A stretch of DNA of 64,000 bases from Cupriavidus pauculus (GCF_008693385.1 NZ_CP044065.1:1054001-1118000), one strand, 5' to 3'. Shown: positions 18,709 through 27,786, counted from the first letter of the stretch. The notes: generated by a model not told the origin, from the sequence alone. Numbers and translations are program-made.

Positions 18709-20649
18709 ATGCTTGATTTCGTACGCAACAACCGGCGCCTGATGCTTCTGCTGCTGCTGGTGCTCGTCTTTCCGTCGTTCGTGTTCTTCGGCGTGGAAAG
18801 CTATTCGCGCTTCATGGACAGTTCGCATGACGTCGCGAAGGTCGATGGCCGCGCCATCTCGGTTCAGGAAGTGGACAACGTCGTGCGCGATCAGACCGAG
18901 CGCATGCGTCAGATTCTTGGCGCCAGCTACGATCCGCGTCAGTTCGAAGGTGCCGCCGCGCGCCAGGCCGTGCTCGACCAGCTGATTCTGCAGCGCGTGG
19001 TGTCCGCTACCGTCGCGCGCGAACATCTGACCGTGTCCGATGCCGAAGTGGCCGCCGCGATCCAGAGCATTCCCGCGATCGCGCAACTCAGGACCGCCGA
19101 CGGCAAGTTCGACGAGAAGGCCTACGTGCAGTTGCTGGCCGCGCAGGGCATGACGCCGGAGCAGCTCGATTCGCGCATGCGCTTCGACCTGGCCACGCAA
19201 CAACTGAGCGCCGCCGTGGCAACCACGGGCTTTATGCCGAAGTCGCTGCTGGACCGCCTGCTTGCCGTCCGCGATCAGGAGCGTGACGTGCAGGCCCTCG
19301 TGGTCAAGCCCGCCGACTTCACCGCCAAGGTGACGCCCGATGCGGCGGCACTGAAGGCCTACTACGACGCGCACACCTCGGCCTATACGATTCCCGAATC
19401 GGCCAAGGTCGAATACGTGGTGCTGTCCGGCGACGCGCTCGCCGCATCGCAGACCGTGACGCCGGAACAGCTGAAGTCCTACTACGACAGCAATATCCAG
19501 CGCTTCAAGACCGACGAGCAGCGCCGCGCGAGCCATATCCTGATTTCGTCGCCGAAGGACGCACCGGCCGCCGATCGTGCCGCCGCGAAGGCGCGTGCCA
19601 CGAAGCTGCTCGAGGAACTGCGCAAGCATCCGGAAACGTTCGCCGCCGTGGCGAAGAAGGAATCGCAGGATCCCGGTTCGGCGGAGAAGGGTGGCGATCT
19701 CGGCTTCATGGGCCATGGCGCGCTGGTCAAGCCGTTCGAAGACGCGATGTACGCGCTCAAGCCGGGTCAGATCAGCGACGTGGTGGAGACCGACTACGGC
19801 TATCACATCATCAAGCTCGACGAGATCAAGCCGGCCGCCGTGCAGCCGCTGGAAGCCGTGAAGGCCGAGCTCGAAGGCGAACTGCGCAAGCAGCTCGCGG
19901 CCAAGGCGTATCAGGAGCAGGCCGACGCGTTCGGCAATCTCGTGTACGAACAGTCGGAAAGCCTGAAGCCGGCCGCCGACAAGTTCCACCTGCAGATCCA
20001 GACCGCGGACGACGTGACGCGTCAGCCGAATCCGAAGCTCGGCGCGCAGAACCCGCTCAACAACGAGAAGGTGCTGAAGGCCCTGTTCAGCGATGACGCG
20101 CTGAAGAACAAGCGCAATATCGAGGCCGTGCAGGTGGGCCCGACCACGCTGGTGTCGGCACGCGTCGTGGACTATCGTCCTTCGTCGGTGCGCAAGTTCG
20201 AAGAGGTGGAAGCACAGGTGCGTGCCGCGTATGTCGCGCAGCAGGCCGCCGAGCTGGCGCGCAAGGATGGCGAGGCGAAGCTCGAGGCGCTGAAGAAGGA
20301 TCCGGCCACGGCTGGCTTCGGTGCATCGGTGACGGTGTCGCGCACGCGTGGCGACAATATCCCGCCGAAGGCCGCGGAAGCGATCATGCGCGCCGATGCG
20401 CTGAAGCTGCCGGCGTTCGTGGGTGTGGATCTCGGTAACGACGGATATGCGATCTATCGCATCAACAAGGTCAGCACGCCGACGCAGCCGAAGCCCGAGC
20501 AACGTCAGGCCGAAGCGCAGCAGCTCGCGCAGCTCGTGGGTCAGGCGGATCTGAACGCCTACTACGAGAGCCTGAAGGCCGAATCGAAGGTGAAGATCCT
20601 GCGTCCGATTGCCGCGGCGTCCGACGCGGGCGAAGGCCAGTCGCAGTAA
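18709..20649 (+). CDS. ppiD: Membrane-anchored periplasmic folding factor, PpiD/SurA-type peptidyl-prolyl isomerase
   Basis: A 646-residue protein with one N-terminal membrane anchor ([20 protein letters not shown], residues about 10-28) and a large periplasmic part. A SurA_N-like chaperone region follows ([20 protein letters not shown]). A parvulin domain lies at about 255-370 with [32 protein letters not shown] and [11 protein letters not shown]. This is the PpiD architecture (E. coli PpiD is 623 aa), a SecYEG-associated chaperone for exported proteins. Its position after lon and the tRNAs suits a proteostasis role. In E. coli ppiD is also a heat-shock gene, but no clear sigma-32 site was found here. 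Confidence 0.93.
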   Translation: MLDFVRNNRRLMLLLLLVLVFPSFVFFGVESYSRFMDSSHDVAKVDGRAISVQEVDNVVRDQTERMRQILGASYDPRQFEGAAARQAVLDQLILQRVVSATVAREHLTVSDAEVAAAIQSIPAIAQLRTADGKFDEKAYVQLLAAQGMTPEQLDSRMRFDLATQQLSAAVATTGFMPKSLLDRLLAVRDQERDVQALVVKPADFTAKVTPDAAALKAYYDAHTSAYTIPESAKVEYVVLSGDALAASQTVTPEQLKSYYDSNIQRFKTDEQRRASHILISSPKDAPAADRAAAKARATKLLEELRKHPETFAAVAKKESQDPGSAEKGGDLGFMGHGALVKPFEDAMYALKPGQISDVVETDYGYHIIKLDEIKPAAVQPLEAVKAELEGELRKQLAAKAYQEQADAFGNLVYEQSESLKPAADKFHLQIQTADDVTRQPNPKLGAQNPLNNEKVLKALFSDDALKNKRNIEAVQVGPTTLVSARVVDYRPSSVRKFEEVEAQVRAAYVAQQAAELARKDGEAKLEALKKDPATAGFGASVTVSRTRGDNIPPKAAEAIMRADALKLPAFVGVDLGNDGYAIYRINKVSTPTQPKPEQRQAEAQQLAQLVGQADLNAYYESLKAESKVKILRPIAAASDAGEGQSQ

Positions 20650-20658
20650 TCTCCCTCA

Positions 20659-20682
20659 GCCCCTCTCCGTCGCGAGAGGGGC
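20659..20682. other. GC-rich hairpin between convergent ppiD and arylesterase genes
   Basis: A 9-bp stem (GCCCCTCTC/GAGAGGGGC) with a 6-nt loop, 10 bp after the ppiD stop. It has no T-tract on either strand, so it may stabilise 3' ends or act as a weak bidirectional terminator. Confidence 0.5.
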
Positions 20683-20690
20683 GACCCCCC

Positions 20691-20727
20691 TTTATCGTTC
20701 CCTTTATCGTTCCCTTCATCGTTTCCC
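20691..20727. repeat. 12-bp tandem repeat (three units)
   Basis: TTTATCGTTCCC occurs twice in perfect tandem (20691-20714). It is followed by a third, slightly diverged 13-bp copy, in the gap between convergent genes. Confidence 0.85.
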
Positions 20728-20739
20728 TCCGCAGCGCCC

Positions 20740-21453
20740 TCAGCGCTTCGTTTTCAGCAACGGCTTGAGTTGCGGCCACACGTTGTCCAGCAACGTGGGC
20801 TGCGCGGCGGCGGTGGGGTGAATGCGGTCTTCCTGGAACCAGTCGGGGTGTGTAATCACCTTGTCGAGGAAGAACGGCACCAGCGCGGCGCGATACTCCT
20901 GCGCCAGCTTTCCATACAGCGCGTAAAACTTCTCGGTGTAGTCCTGCCCGTAGTTCGGCGGAATGCGCATGCCGACGAGCACCACGCGCGCGCCTGCCTT
21001 CTGCGCGCTGCCCAGGATGCCGCGCAGGTTGGTCTCCGTGCTTTGCAGCGAGAGGCCGCGCAACGCGTCGTTGGCGCCCAGTTCCACGATGACCACCGCG
21101 GGTTTGTGGCGGGCCAGCAGATCGGGCAGGCGCGTCTTGCCGCCGACCGTGGTCTCGCCGCTGATGCTTGCGTTGACGACGCTATAATCGAACCGCTCCG
21201 CGCGCAGGCGGTCCTGCAGCAGATTGACCCAGCCGGTGCCGCGCGTGAGGCCGTATTCGGCGGACAGGCTGTCTCCGAGCACGACAATGGCGGGGCCCGC
21301 TGTGGCGGGAGTGGTCGGCGATGCCGCGGTCGCGGCCTGCGCGGGCATCACCGATAACCATGCGGCGCCGATGCCGATGGCCATGCCAATGGCGACGCCG
21401 CATGCTACCTTGGCGGCATTCCTCAAATTTATGCTCCCGGATTTCTTGCCCAT
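20740..21453 (-). CDS. tesA: SGNH-hydrolase arylesterase/thioesterase, TesA type
   Basis: A 237-residue secreted or periplasmic GDSL esterase. An N-terminal hydrophobic signal of about 40 residues is followed by block I AIVVLGDSLSAEYGLTRGTG with the nucleophile Ser. Block II Gly is in NASISGETTVGG, block III Asn in VIVELGANDALRGLS, and the C-terminal Asp/His pair in DRIHPTAAAQ. This matches E. coli TesA (acyl-CoA thioesterase I/lysophospholipase L1). The start at 21453 is chosen because GGAAGA lies 6 nt upstream on the minus strand; a longer reading is antisense to ybbA. The start codon overlaps that of divergent ybbA inside CATG. Confidence 0.9.
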   Translation of the reverse strand: MGKKSGSINLRNAAKVACGVAIGMAIGIGAAWLSVMPAQAATAASPTTPATAGPAIVVLGDSLSAEYGLTRGTGWVNLLQDRLRAERFDYSVVNASISGETTVGGKTRLPDLLARHKPAVVIVELGANDALRGLSLQSTETNLRGILGSAQKAGARVVLVGMRIPPNYGQDYTEKFYALYGKLAQEYRAALVPFFLDKVITHPDWFQEDRIHPTAAAQPTLLDNVWPQLKPLLKTKR

Positions 21454-22150
21454 GTCTTCTTCCATTCTCGCTGTCGAGTCACTAGGAAAGACCGTAGCCG
21501 ACGCGACGGGTTCGCTGACGATTTTGCACGACGTCTCGTTTTCCGTCACGCCGGGCGAGACGCTGGCCATCGTCGGCGCCTCGGGATCGGGCAAATCGAC
21601 GCTGCTCGGCCTGCTGGCCGGGCTCGATCTGCCGAGCACCGGCGCGGTCAAGCTGCATGGCCAGGACCTGTTCGCGCTCAACGAGGACCAGCGCGCCGCG
21701 CTGCGCGGCCGCCATGTGGGATTCGTGTTCCAGTCGTTCCAGCTCGTGGGACATTTGACCGCGCTCGAGAACGTGATGCTGCCGCTGGAGTTGCGCGGGG
21801 AGACCGATCGCGTGCGCGAGCGCGCGGTGGAGATGCTGGAGCGGGTGGGGCTGGGCAAGCGGCTCTCGCACTATCCGCGCACGCTGTCCGGCGGCGAGCA
21901 GCAACGCGTGGCGCTGGCCCGCGCGTTCGTGGCGCGGCCCGATATCCTGTTTGCCGACGAGCCGACGGGCAGCCTCGATACGACCACGGGCGAGGCCGTC
22001 ATCGCGCTGATGTTCGAACTCAATCGCGATGCGGGCTCCACGCTGGTGCTCGTGACGCACGATCGATCGGTGGCCGCGCGCTGCGGCCGCATGCTTACGA
22101 TCGAGGCCGGCCGCGTCGCCAGCGATCAGTTGCTCGGTACGGAGGTCTGA
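21452..22150 (+). CDS. ybbA: ABC transporter ATP-binding protein, YbbA (LolD-like) type
   Basis: A 232-residue cytosolic ABC ATPase of the MacB/LolD/YbbA group. Walker A is [18 protein letters not shown] (about residue 44), the Q-loop [20 protein letters not shown], signature [15 protein letters not shown] (about 147), Walker [13 protein letters not shown] and switch His VTHDRS. It is divergent from the TesA-like esterase, as in E. coli where ybbA adjoins tesA. However, the YbbP-type permease that should follow is absent; pgi converges with a 25-bp overlap. ATG 21452 is the best start by homology, though its ribosome site is weak. ATG 21431 in the same frame is an alternative. Confidence 0.9.
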   Translation: MSSSILAVESLGKTVADATGSLTILHDVSFSVTPGETLAIVGASGSGKSTLLGLLAGLDLPSTGAVKLHGQDLFALNEDQRAALRGRHVGFVFQSFQLVGHLTALENVMLPLELRGETDRVRERAVEMLERVGLGKRLSHYPRTLSGGEQQRVALARAFVARPDILFADEPTGSLDTTTGEAVIALMFELNRDAGSTLVLVTHDRSVAARCGRMLTIEAGRVASDQLLGTEV

Positions 22151-23796
22151 CCCGAGGCGGGACGCGCGAGCACCTCGCGCGCGCGGGCGATCAGCGCGCG
22201 CGTGGAGGCATCGTGCGCGCCGGCCGCGTCGCCCTTGAGTTCGGCTTCGATCGGGCGCGCGAGGATCTTGCCGAGCTCCACGCCCCACTGGTCGAACGAG
22301 TTGATATTCCAGATGACGCCCTGCACGAACGTGCGGTGCTCGTAGAGCGCGATCAGCGCGCCCAGCACGTGCGGGGTGAGGTCTTCCATCAGCAGCGTAT
22401 TGCTGGGACGGTTTCCCTCGAACACCATATGCGGCACGCGGGCCGGGTCGGTCACGCCCGCAGCGTGCAGTTCTTCCGCGCTGCGGCCGCGCATCAGCGC
22501 TTCTGCCTGCGCGAAGCAGTTGGCGAGCAGCTTGGCATGATGGCCGGGCAGATTGCGCGGCGGCACGAGCGGGGCGACGAAGTCCACGGGCACGATCTGC
22601 GAGCCCTGGTGGATCATCTGGAAGTAGGCATGCTGGCCGTTCGTGCCCGCGGTGCCCCACACCACCGGCGACGTATGCGAACGCACGCGGCGGCCGTCGA
22701 GCTGCACGGATTTGCCGTTGCTTTCCATCTCCAGCTGCTGCAGGAACGCCGGGAACAGTTCGAGCGACGTCGAATAGGGCGCCATGCAGCTGGTCGGCAT
22801 GTTGAAGAAGTTGCGGTACCAGATGCCGAGCATGGCCATGATCACCGGCATGTTCTGCGCGAGTGGCGCGGTGCGGAAGTGATCGTCCATTGCGCGGCCG
22901 CCGCGCAGCAGGTCTTCGAACGCGTCGAAGCCCACCGCGAGCGCGATCGACAGGCCGACCGACGACCATAGCGAGAAGCGGCCGCCGATCCAGTCCCAGA
23001 ACTCGAACATGTTGGCCGGGTCGATGCCGAACTTGCGGACCGCTTCGGTGTTGGTCGAGACCGCGACGAAATGGCATGCGAGCTGATGCTCGGGCACGCC
23101 CTTCGCGAGAAACCAGTCGCGCATGCTGCAGGCGTTGGCCATCGTCTCGAGCGTCGTGAAGGTCTTGGAGCAGACGATGACGAGCGTGCGGGCGGGGTTG
23201 AGGCGCACGAGCGTTTCGGCGAGTTCGGTGCCGTCGACGTTCGAGACGAAATGCATGTTCGGGCCGACGCGGTCCGCAAGATGGGCGAGGGCGCGGCAGA
23301 CCATGCGCGGGCCGAGATCGGAACCGCCGATGCCGATATTGACGACGTCGGTGATGGTCTCGCCCGTGTAGCCGGTCCACTGGCCGCTGCGCACGCGCTC
23401 GGAGAAGCTCTGCATGCGACGCAGCACGTCGTGGATGCCGGGCATGACCGAGGTGCCATCGACGCGGAACGGCGCATCGGGCAGCGCGCGCAGGGCCACG
23501 TGCAGCGCGGCGCGGTCTTCGGTGGCGTTGATGTGTTCGCCCGCGAACATCGCTTCGCGGCGGCAGGGCACGCCGGCTTCCTCGGCCAGGCGCATCAGCA
23601 GGTCGAATGTTTCGTCGGTGATGCGGTTCTTCGAGAAATCAAGATACAGGCCCGCGGCCTCCACGGAGAACGTCGACACGCGGCGATCGGCGTCACCGTT
23701 GTCGTTCCCCTTGTCGAACCATTCGCGCATCGGCGTGTCGCGGATGGTGTCGTGATGCTGCAGGAGGGCATTCCAGGCGTGTAGATCTGTCGGCAT
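22126..23796 (-). CDS. pgi: Glucose-6-phosphate isomerase
   Basis: A 556-residue glycolytic/gluconeogenic isomerase interconverting glucose-6-phosphate and fructose-6-phosphate. Family blocks are VVNIGIGGSDLGPRMVCRA (about 155), IVCSKTFTTLETMANA, WDWIGGRFSLWSSVG, VVWGTAGTNGQHAYFQMIHQ with the catalytic residues, and GVIWNINSFDQWGVELGK near the C-terminus. ATG 23796 gives MPTDLHAWNALLQHHD, the normal N-terminus; the longer reading upstream adds about 70 non-conserved residues. It overlaps convergent ybbA by 25 bp at the 3' end. The 258-bp gap upstream shows no clear motif. Confidence 0.97.
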   Translation of the reverse strand: MPTDLHAWNALLQHHDTIRDTPMREWFDKGNDNGDADRRVSTFSVEAAGLYLDFSKNRITDETFDLLMRLAEEAGVPCRREAMFAGEHINATEDRAALHVALRALPDAPFRVDGTSVMPGIHDVLRRMQSFSERVRSGQWTGYTGETITDVVNIGIGGSDLGPRMVCRALAHLADRVGPNMHFVSNVDGTELAETLVRLNPARTLVIVCSKTFTTLETMANACSMRDWFLAKGVPEHQLACHFVAVSTNTEAVRKFGIDPANMFEFWDWIGGRFSLWSSVGLSIALAVGFDAFEDLLRGGRAMDDHFRTAPLAQNMPVIMAMLGIWYRNFFNMPTSCMAPYSTSLELFPAFLQQLEMESNGKSVQLDGRRVRSHTSPVVWGTAGTNGQHAYFQMIHQGSQIVPVDFVAPLVPPRNLPGHHAKLLANCFAQAEALMRGRSAEELHAAGVTDPARVPHMVFEGNRPSNTLLMEDLTPHVLGALIALYEHRTFVQGVIWNINSFDQWGVELGKILARPIEAELKGDAAGAHDASTRALIARAREVLARPASGQTSVPSN

Positions 23797-24054
23797 GCAA
23801 TCTCGAAATAAGGTCAACGGCGTCCGCGCCGCGTGGGGCACGGACAGCGGAAGTATATCGCCAGCGCGCGGCGCTAATCGCGGGAAATCGGTGCGATGTC
23901 GGCCGCTGTTCACCGGCGGTTGTGTCTGGCACTTGCGTGTGCGGCCAAGATAGCAGGCAATCGGGTCGGTCCCTATCGGGCGTTGTCCGACGAATGGTGA
24001 CATCCTGTTACGGATTGCACTGTGCGGGGCCGCGCAAAAAGTGGAACGTCGTTC

Positions 24055-26313
24055 TCAGGCGGGTTCGCCGCGCAGCAGGGCGTTGAGGATCTGCCGGGCG
24101 GGGCCGTAGAGCTCGCTGGCGGTCATGCCAGCCGGACCCTGGCCGGCGGAGACGAAGGCATCGGCCGCACGACCGTGGATCCAGACGGCGGCGCATGCGG
24201 CTGCGTGGGGAGGCATGCCTTGCGCGAGCAGCGCGCCGGTCATGCCGGCGAGCACGTCGCCGGTGCCGGCGGTGGCGAGGGCGGGGTTGCCGGTGGGGTT
24301 GATGGTGAGGGGGGGAGGGGGTGGTAACGATGCGCCCGAAGCGGACGATGCGCCCGACGCGCCCGACGCGCCCGACGCGCCTGACGCGCCCGATACGCCC
24401 GATACGCCCGATACGCCCGGCACGACCGACACGACCGACGCGGACGATGCGGACGACGCGGAAGGCGCGGACGACGCGGACGACGCGGACGATGCGGACG
24501 ACGCGGACGATGCGGACGACGCGGACGATGCGGACGATGCGGACGACGCGGAAGGCGCGGACGACGCGGACGACGCGGACGATGCGGACGACGCGGACGA
24601 TGCGGACGACGCGGACGATGCGGACGATGCGGACGATGCGGACGATGCGGAAGGCGCGGATGATGCGGACGACGTGGGCGACGTAGGCGACGTAGGCGAC
24701 GTGGGCGACGTGGGCGACGTGGGCGACGTAGGCGACGTGGGCGGCGTAGGCGACGTGGGCGACGTGGGCGACGTGGACGGCGCGGATGGCATGGATGGCA
24801 TGGATGGCATGGACGGCATGCATGGCCCGGCGACGATGGTGCCGGATCCTTTCAGCACGACCACCGCGCGCCACCGCGTGGCCAGCGTTCTCGCGGAGGC
24901 CAGACGGTCGCGCTGTACCTCGGCGACATGCGTGCCGAGCAGGCGCGCCGCTTCGAGCGGATGCGGCGTCAGCACCATGCCCAGGCCGCTCGCGATAAAA
25001 CGCGCGGCGAGCGCGGCGTCCGCGGCGAGCACGTTCAGCGCGTCGGCATCGAGCACGAGTGCCGGCGGCGTACCCGCGGCGAGGCTCGCATCGAGCAGCG
25101 TCTCCAGTGCCGCGGCGCTATCGGTGCCCGTGCCCATGCCGGGGCCTGCCACCAGCGCGGACATGGCGCCGATGGCGACGCGCGCGACGGGATGCAGCAT
25201 CAATTCCGGATGCACGAGATCCGCCGCGGGCGCATTGTCCGCGAGAAAGCCGATATGCACGCGGCCCGCGCCCAGATACAGCGCGGCGCGCGCGCCGAGC
25301 AGCGGGGCACCGGTCATGCCCACGTTGCCACCGATGACCGCGAGTTGCCCGAAATGGCCCTTGTTGGCCGCATGCGCGCGCGCGGGCAGCGATGCCGCGA
25401 AGCCGGCGGGCTGATTGACGATCGCCACGGGTGCTGGCGGGGCGGGCTGCGCGGACGATTGTGCGGTTGATGGGGAGGTCAGTGTCGAGGCCGACGGTGA
25501 AGCCCACTGTACGGGTGCATCCGCCGGCGGATACGGCAATCCCAACGGCGCGATATCGATCTCGCCCGCGCAGTCGCGGCCATCGAGTGTCAGCAGGCCA
25601 GGCTTGGCGGCGAGGAATGTCAGCGTGCGTTGCGCGCGCACGGCGGGTTGGCCCGCGCCCGTGTCCGCGAACAGTCCGCTCGGGATGTCGAGCGCGAACA
25701 CCGGGATGCCCGACGCGTTGATATGCGCGATCCAGCGCGCGGCCTGCCCCTGCGCCGGGCGATTGAGGCCGATGCCGAGCAAGCCGTCGAGGATGGCCGT
25801 GCAGTCGGCGGGCCACGGCGGGAGGGCAGCCGATTCGTCCTGCGGCATCGCCAGCACCGGTACGCCCGCCGCGCGGGCTTCGGCCCATGCGCGTGCGGCG
25901 TCGGCCGGGAGCTTGTCGGGCACGCCGGTCAGCCACGCCTCCACGCGGCGGCCTGATTGATGCAGGCGCGTGGCGGCAACCAGGGCATCGCCGCCGTTAT
26001 TGCCGCTGCCCGCGAGGCAGAGCACCTTGCCTGCGGGGGCATGCCGCGCGACCCAGTCGGCCGCCGCGGCACCGGCGCGGGCCATCAGCGTGAACGGGGG
26101 CAAGCTGTCGAGCCCCGCCCGCTCGATCGCGCGGATGGCGGCGACGTCGTAGAGCGGGGTGGACGTATGCGGATGGGCGGGGTCGAGCGGGATCCAGGCT
26201 TGCGACGGTGATGCCGATGTCGCGAGCGGATCGGGGACGCTTGTTGCGTGGGCGGAGGCTGAGACCGTGCCCGGTGTTGCGGACGACGCCGCGGAGGCGG
26301 ATGTGGTGTTCAT
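24055..26313 (-). CDS. nnrED: Bifunctional NAD(P)H-hydrate repair enzyme (epimerase NnrE + dehydratase NnrD) with large repeat insertion
   Basis: A 752-residue fusion of NAD(P)HX epimerase (YjeF_N, about 50-260) and ADP/ATP-dependent NAD(P)HX dehydratase (ribokinase-like, about 300-752), which repair hydrated NADH/NADPH. Epimerase motifs are LMARAGAAAADWV and LCLAGSGNNGGDALVAA. Dehydratase motifs are KGHFGQLAVIGGNVGMTGAP, ALVAGPGMGTG, VLTPHPLEAARLL, VVLKGSGTIVAGP and NPALATAGTGDVLAGMTGAL. Between the last two, residues about 498-669 are a low-complexity Ser/Pro/Ala/Thr insert encoded by a 9-bp minisatellite. Without it the protein is about 580 residues, near the family length. Both reading frame and catalytic motifs are kept, so the enzyme may be active. 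It follows dadA on the same strand, across a duplicated junction. Confidence 0.9.
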   Translation of the reverse strand: MNTTSASAASSATPGTVSASAHATSVPDPLATSASPSQAWIPLDPAHPHTSTPLYDVAAIRAIERAGLDSLPPFTLMARAGAAAADWVARHAPAGKVLCLAGSGNNGGDALVAATRLHQSGRRVEAWLTGVPDKLPADAARAWAEARAAGVPVLAMPQDESAALPPWPADCTAILDGLLGIGLNRPAQGQAARWIAHINASGIPVFALDIPSGLFADTGAGQPAVRAQRTLTFLAAKPGLLTLDGRDCAGEIDIAPLGLPYPPADAPVQWASPSASTLTSPSTAQSSAQPAPPAPVAIVNQPAGFAASLPARAHAANKGHFGQLAVIGGNVGMTGAPLLGARAALYLGAGRVHIGFLADNAPAADLVHPELMLHPVARVAIGAMSALVAGPGMGTGTDSAAALETLLDASLAAGTPPALVLDADALNVLAADAALAARFIASGLGMVLTPHPLEAARLLGTHVAEVQRDRLASARTLATRWRAVVVLKGSGTIVAGPCMPSMPSMPSMPSAPSTSPTSPTSPTPPTSPTSPTSPTSPTSPTSPTSPTSSASSAPSASSASSASSASSASSASSASSASSASSASSAPSASSASSASSASSASSASSASSASSASSAPSASSASSASVVSVVPGVSGVSGVSGASGASGASGASGASSASGASLPPPPPLTINPTGNPALATAGTGDVLAGMTGALLAQGMPPHAAACAAVWIHGRAADAFVSAGQGPAGMTASELYGPARQILNALLRGEPA
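24307..24822. repeat. Large 9-bp minisatellite inside nnrED (about 55 units)
   Basis: Nearly the whole 516 bp resolves into 9-bp units. On the plus strand they change in blocks: CCCGACGCG-like, GACGATGCG/GACGACGCG-like, GGCGACGTG/GGCGACGTA-like, then GATGGCATG-like. A variant unit GAAGGCGCG recurs at 24461, 24551 and 24650, that is 90 and 99 bp apart, marking a higher-order repeat of 10-11 units. The array is in frame in nnrED (minus strand), giving Ser-Ser-Ala and Ser-Pro-Thr type triplets. Confidence 0.95.
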
Positions 26314-26363
26314 GCTTGGGCTCTCAGGCGAGACGATGGCGCGCGGGCGTTAGGCTGGCCATG
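26199..26363. repeat. Tandem duplication of dadA/nnrED junction, copy A
   Basis: The copy contains the nnrED 5' end and, upstream of it, a second version of the dadA 3' end (reads MASLTPARHRLA then stop on the minus strand). It aligns with 26365-26485 except for about 44 extra bases inside the nnrED-derived part. Confidence 0.8.
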
Positions 26364-26364
26364 T

Positions 26365-26485
26365 CTTGCGACGGGGACGCCGATGTTGCGAGCGGATCGG
26401 GGCCGCCTGTTGTGTGGGCGTGTGCTGGTGTTCATGCGTAGGCTCTCAGGCAAGTCGATAACGCGCGGGCGTCAGGCCCTCCATG
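26365..26485. repeat. Tandem duplication of dadA/nnrED junction, copy B
   Basis: This copy contains the true dadA C-terminus (MEGLTPARYRLA, stop at 26446), the spacer, and a diverged nnrED-like start (ATG at 26435). From that ATG a 41-codon frame runs to a stop at 26310 and overlaps the real nnrED start codon by ATGA. Confidence 0.8.
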
Positions 26486-27741
26486 TCGATGGCCGGACCG
26501 TCGCCTTCCCCCACGCTCGCGGCGATCTGGTCCGCGGCGATTTTGCCCGAGCCGCATGACATCGCCCACCCCGTCGAACCATGGCCGAGGTTCAGGAACA
26601 GTCCCGCTACCGAAGTGGCGCCGATCAGCGGCGGACCGTCCGGCAGCATCGGCCGCGCGCCGGCCCACAACGTCGCTTCCTGATAGCTGCCCGCCACCGG
26701 AAACCAGTCGCGGGCCACGCGGATGAGCGTGCGTACCGCATCGTGCCGCAGATCCATCCTGCGCGTGCCGAGCTCGGCCGTGCCCGCCACGCGCAGGCGA
26801 TTGCCCATACGCGTGATGGCGACCTTGAACGATTCATCCATGAGCGCGGCCAGCGGGGCCTGCAGTTCGTCGCGCACCATGACGGTGGCGGAGTAACCCT
26901 TGACCGGGTAGAGCGGCACGCGCAGGCCGAGCGGACGCAGCAACGCCGCGCTGCCCACGCCCGCGCAGACCAGGACGCGGTCGGCGGTCAGCGTTTCTGC
27001 CGTGGCGCCGCGCTTCGCGGCCGCCAGTTCGACCTTGATGCCACCGCTGCCACCCGAGGGCGCGCGCAGCCGCGCCACGGACGTATCGAACCGGAAGCGC
27101 ACCCCCGCGGCTTCCGCGTGCTGGTGCAGCCGGCGCACGAACAGCGGGCAATTGCCCGATTCGTCCTCGGGCAGGTGCAGGCCGCCCGCGAGCGCCGTGT
27201 CCTGTGCCAGCCCCGGCTCGATACGCCGGCAGCCCTCGGCATCCACGAGCGTATGCACGACCTTGTTCTCGCGCAGCAGCGCGAGGGCCGGCGCGGCCAG
27301 GTCGAGATCCCGCGCCGTGCGGAACAGCTGAAGATACCCGCGCGATTGTTCGTACTCGATCTCGAGCTCGCCGCGCAGCCGATGCAGGCAATCGCGGCTG
27401 TAGAACGCAAGCCGCTGCATGCGCAGCTTGTTGGCGCGGTAGCGCTCGGGATGGCATTCGCGCAGCCAGCGCGCGATCCATCGCCACATGGCGGGGTCGA
27501 GGCTCGGGCGGAAGCGGACCGGGGTCTCTTTCGCGAACAGCATGCCGAGCAGCTTGCGCGGCATGCCGGGCGCCGCCCACGGCGTGACGTAGCCCGGCGC
27601 GATCACGCCGGCATTGCCGAAGCTGCTCTCCTGCGCCGGCGCGCCGCGAGCTTCCAGCACGGTCACGTCGAATCCGGCCTGGCGCAGGTACCACGCTGAG
27701 CAGACGCCGATGGCGCCGGCCCCAATCACGATGACGTGCAT
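26446..27741 (-). CDS. dadA: FAD-dependent D-amino-acid dehydrogenase-like oxidoreductase (DadA family)
   Basis: A 431-residue DAO/DadA-family flavoenzyme that oxidises D-amino acids or related amines, passing electrons to the respiratory chain. The FAD-binding motif is at the very N-terminus (HVIVIGAGAIGVCSAWYLRQ), then QESSFGNAGVIAPGYVTPWA (DadA-typical), KVAITRMGNRLRVAGTAELG and LFLNLGHGSTGWAMSCGSGK near the C-terminus. ATG 27741 is preferred because GGGAG lies 12 nt upstream, whereas ATG 27753 directly abuts it. It lies 45 bp downstream of the TRAP permease gene, so the TRAP substrate is probably its substrate or precursor. Its 3' end is duplicated downstream. Confidence 0.88.
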   Translation of the reverse strand: MHVIVIGAGAIGVCSAWYLRQAGFDVTVLEARGAPAQESSFGNAGVIAPGYVTPWAAPGMPRKLLGMLFAKETPVRFRPSLDPAMWRWIARWLRECHPERYRANKLRMQRLAFYSRDCLHRLRGELEIEYEQSRGYLQLFRTARDLDLAAPALALLRENKVVHTLVDAEGCRRIEPGLAQDTALAGGLHLPEDESGNCPLFVRRLHQHAEAAGVRFRFDTSVARLRAPSGGSGGIKVELAAAKRGATAETLTADRVLVCAGVGSAALLRPLGLRVPLYPVKGYSATVMVRDELQAPLAALMDESFKVAITRMGNRLRVAGTAELGTRRMDLRHDAVRTLIRVARDWFPVAGSYQEATLWAGARPMLPDGPPLIGATSVAGLFLNLGHGSTGWAMSCGSGKIAADQIAASVGEGDGPAIDMEGLTPARYRLA

Positions 27742-27786
27742 ATTGGCTCGCATCTCCCTGCCGGCGCCCCTCCGGCAGGGGCGCGG

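Noticed and set aside
24307..24822. The repeat block considered as a CRISPR array
   Set aside because: Units are 9 bp and contiguous, without unique spacers of similar length, and no cas gene is nearby.
24125..25414. A 429-codon plus-strand frame rich in Asp-Asp-Ala repeats, opposite nnrED
   Set aside because: It stays open only because the 9-bp repeat lacks stops in any frame. Outside the repeat it has no conserved sequence, whereas the minus strand encodes a complete NnrE-NnrD enzyme.
26310..26435. The 41-codon frame before nnrED as a real protein gene
   Set aside because: It derives from the junction duplication in a shifted frame and has no conserved sequence. It is kept only as a possible coupling leader in the findings.
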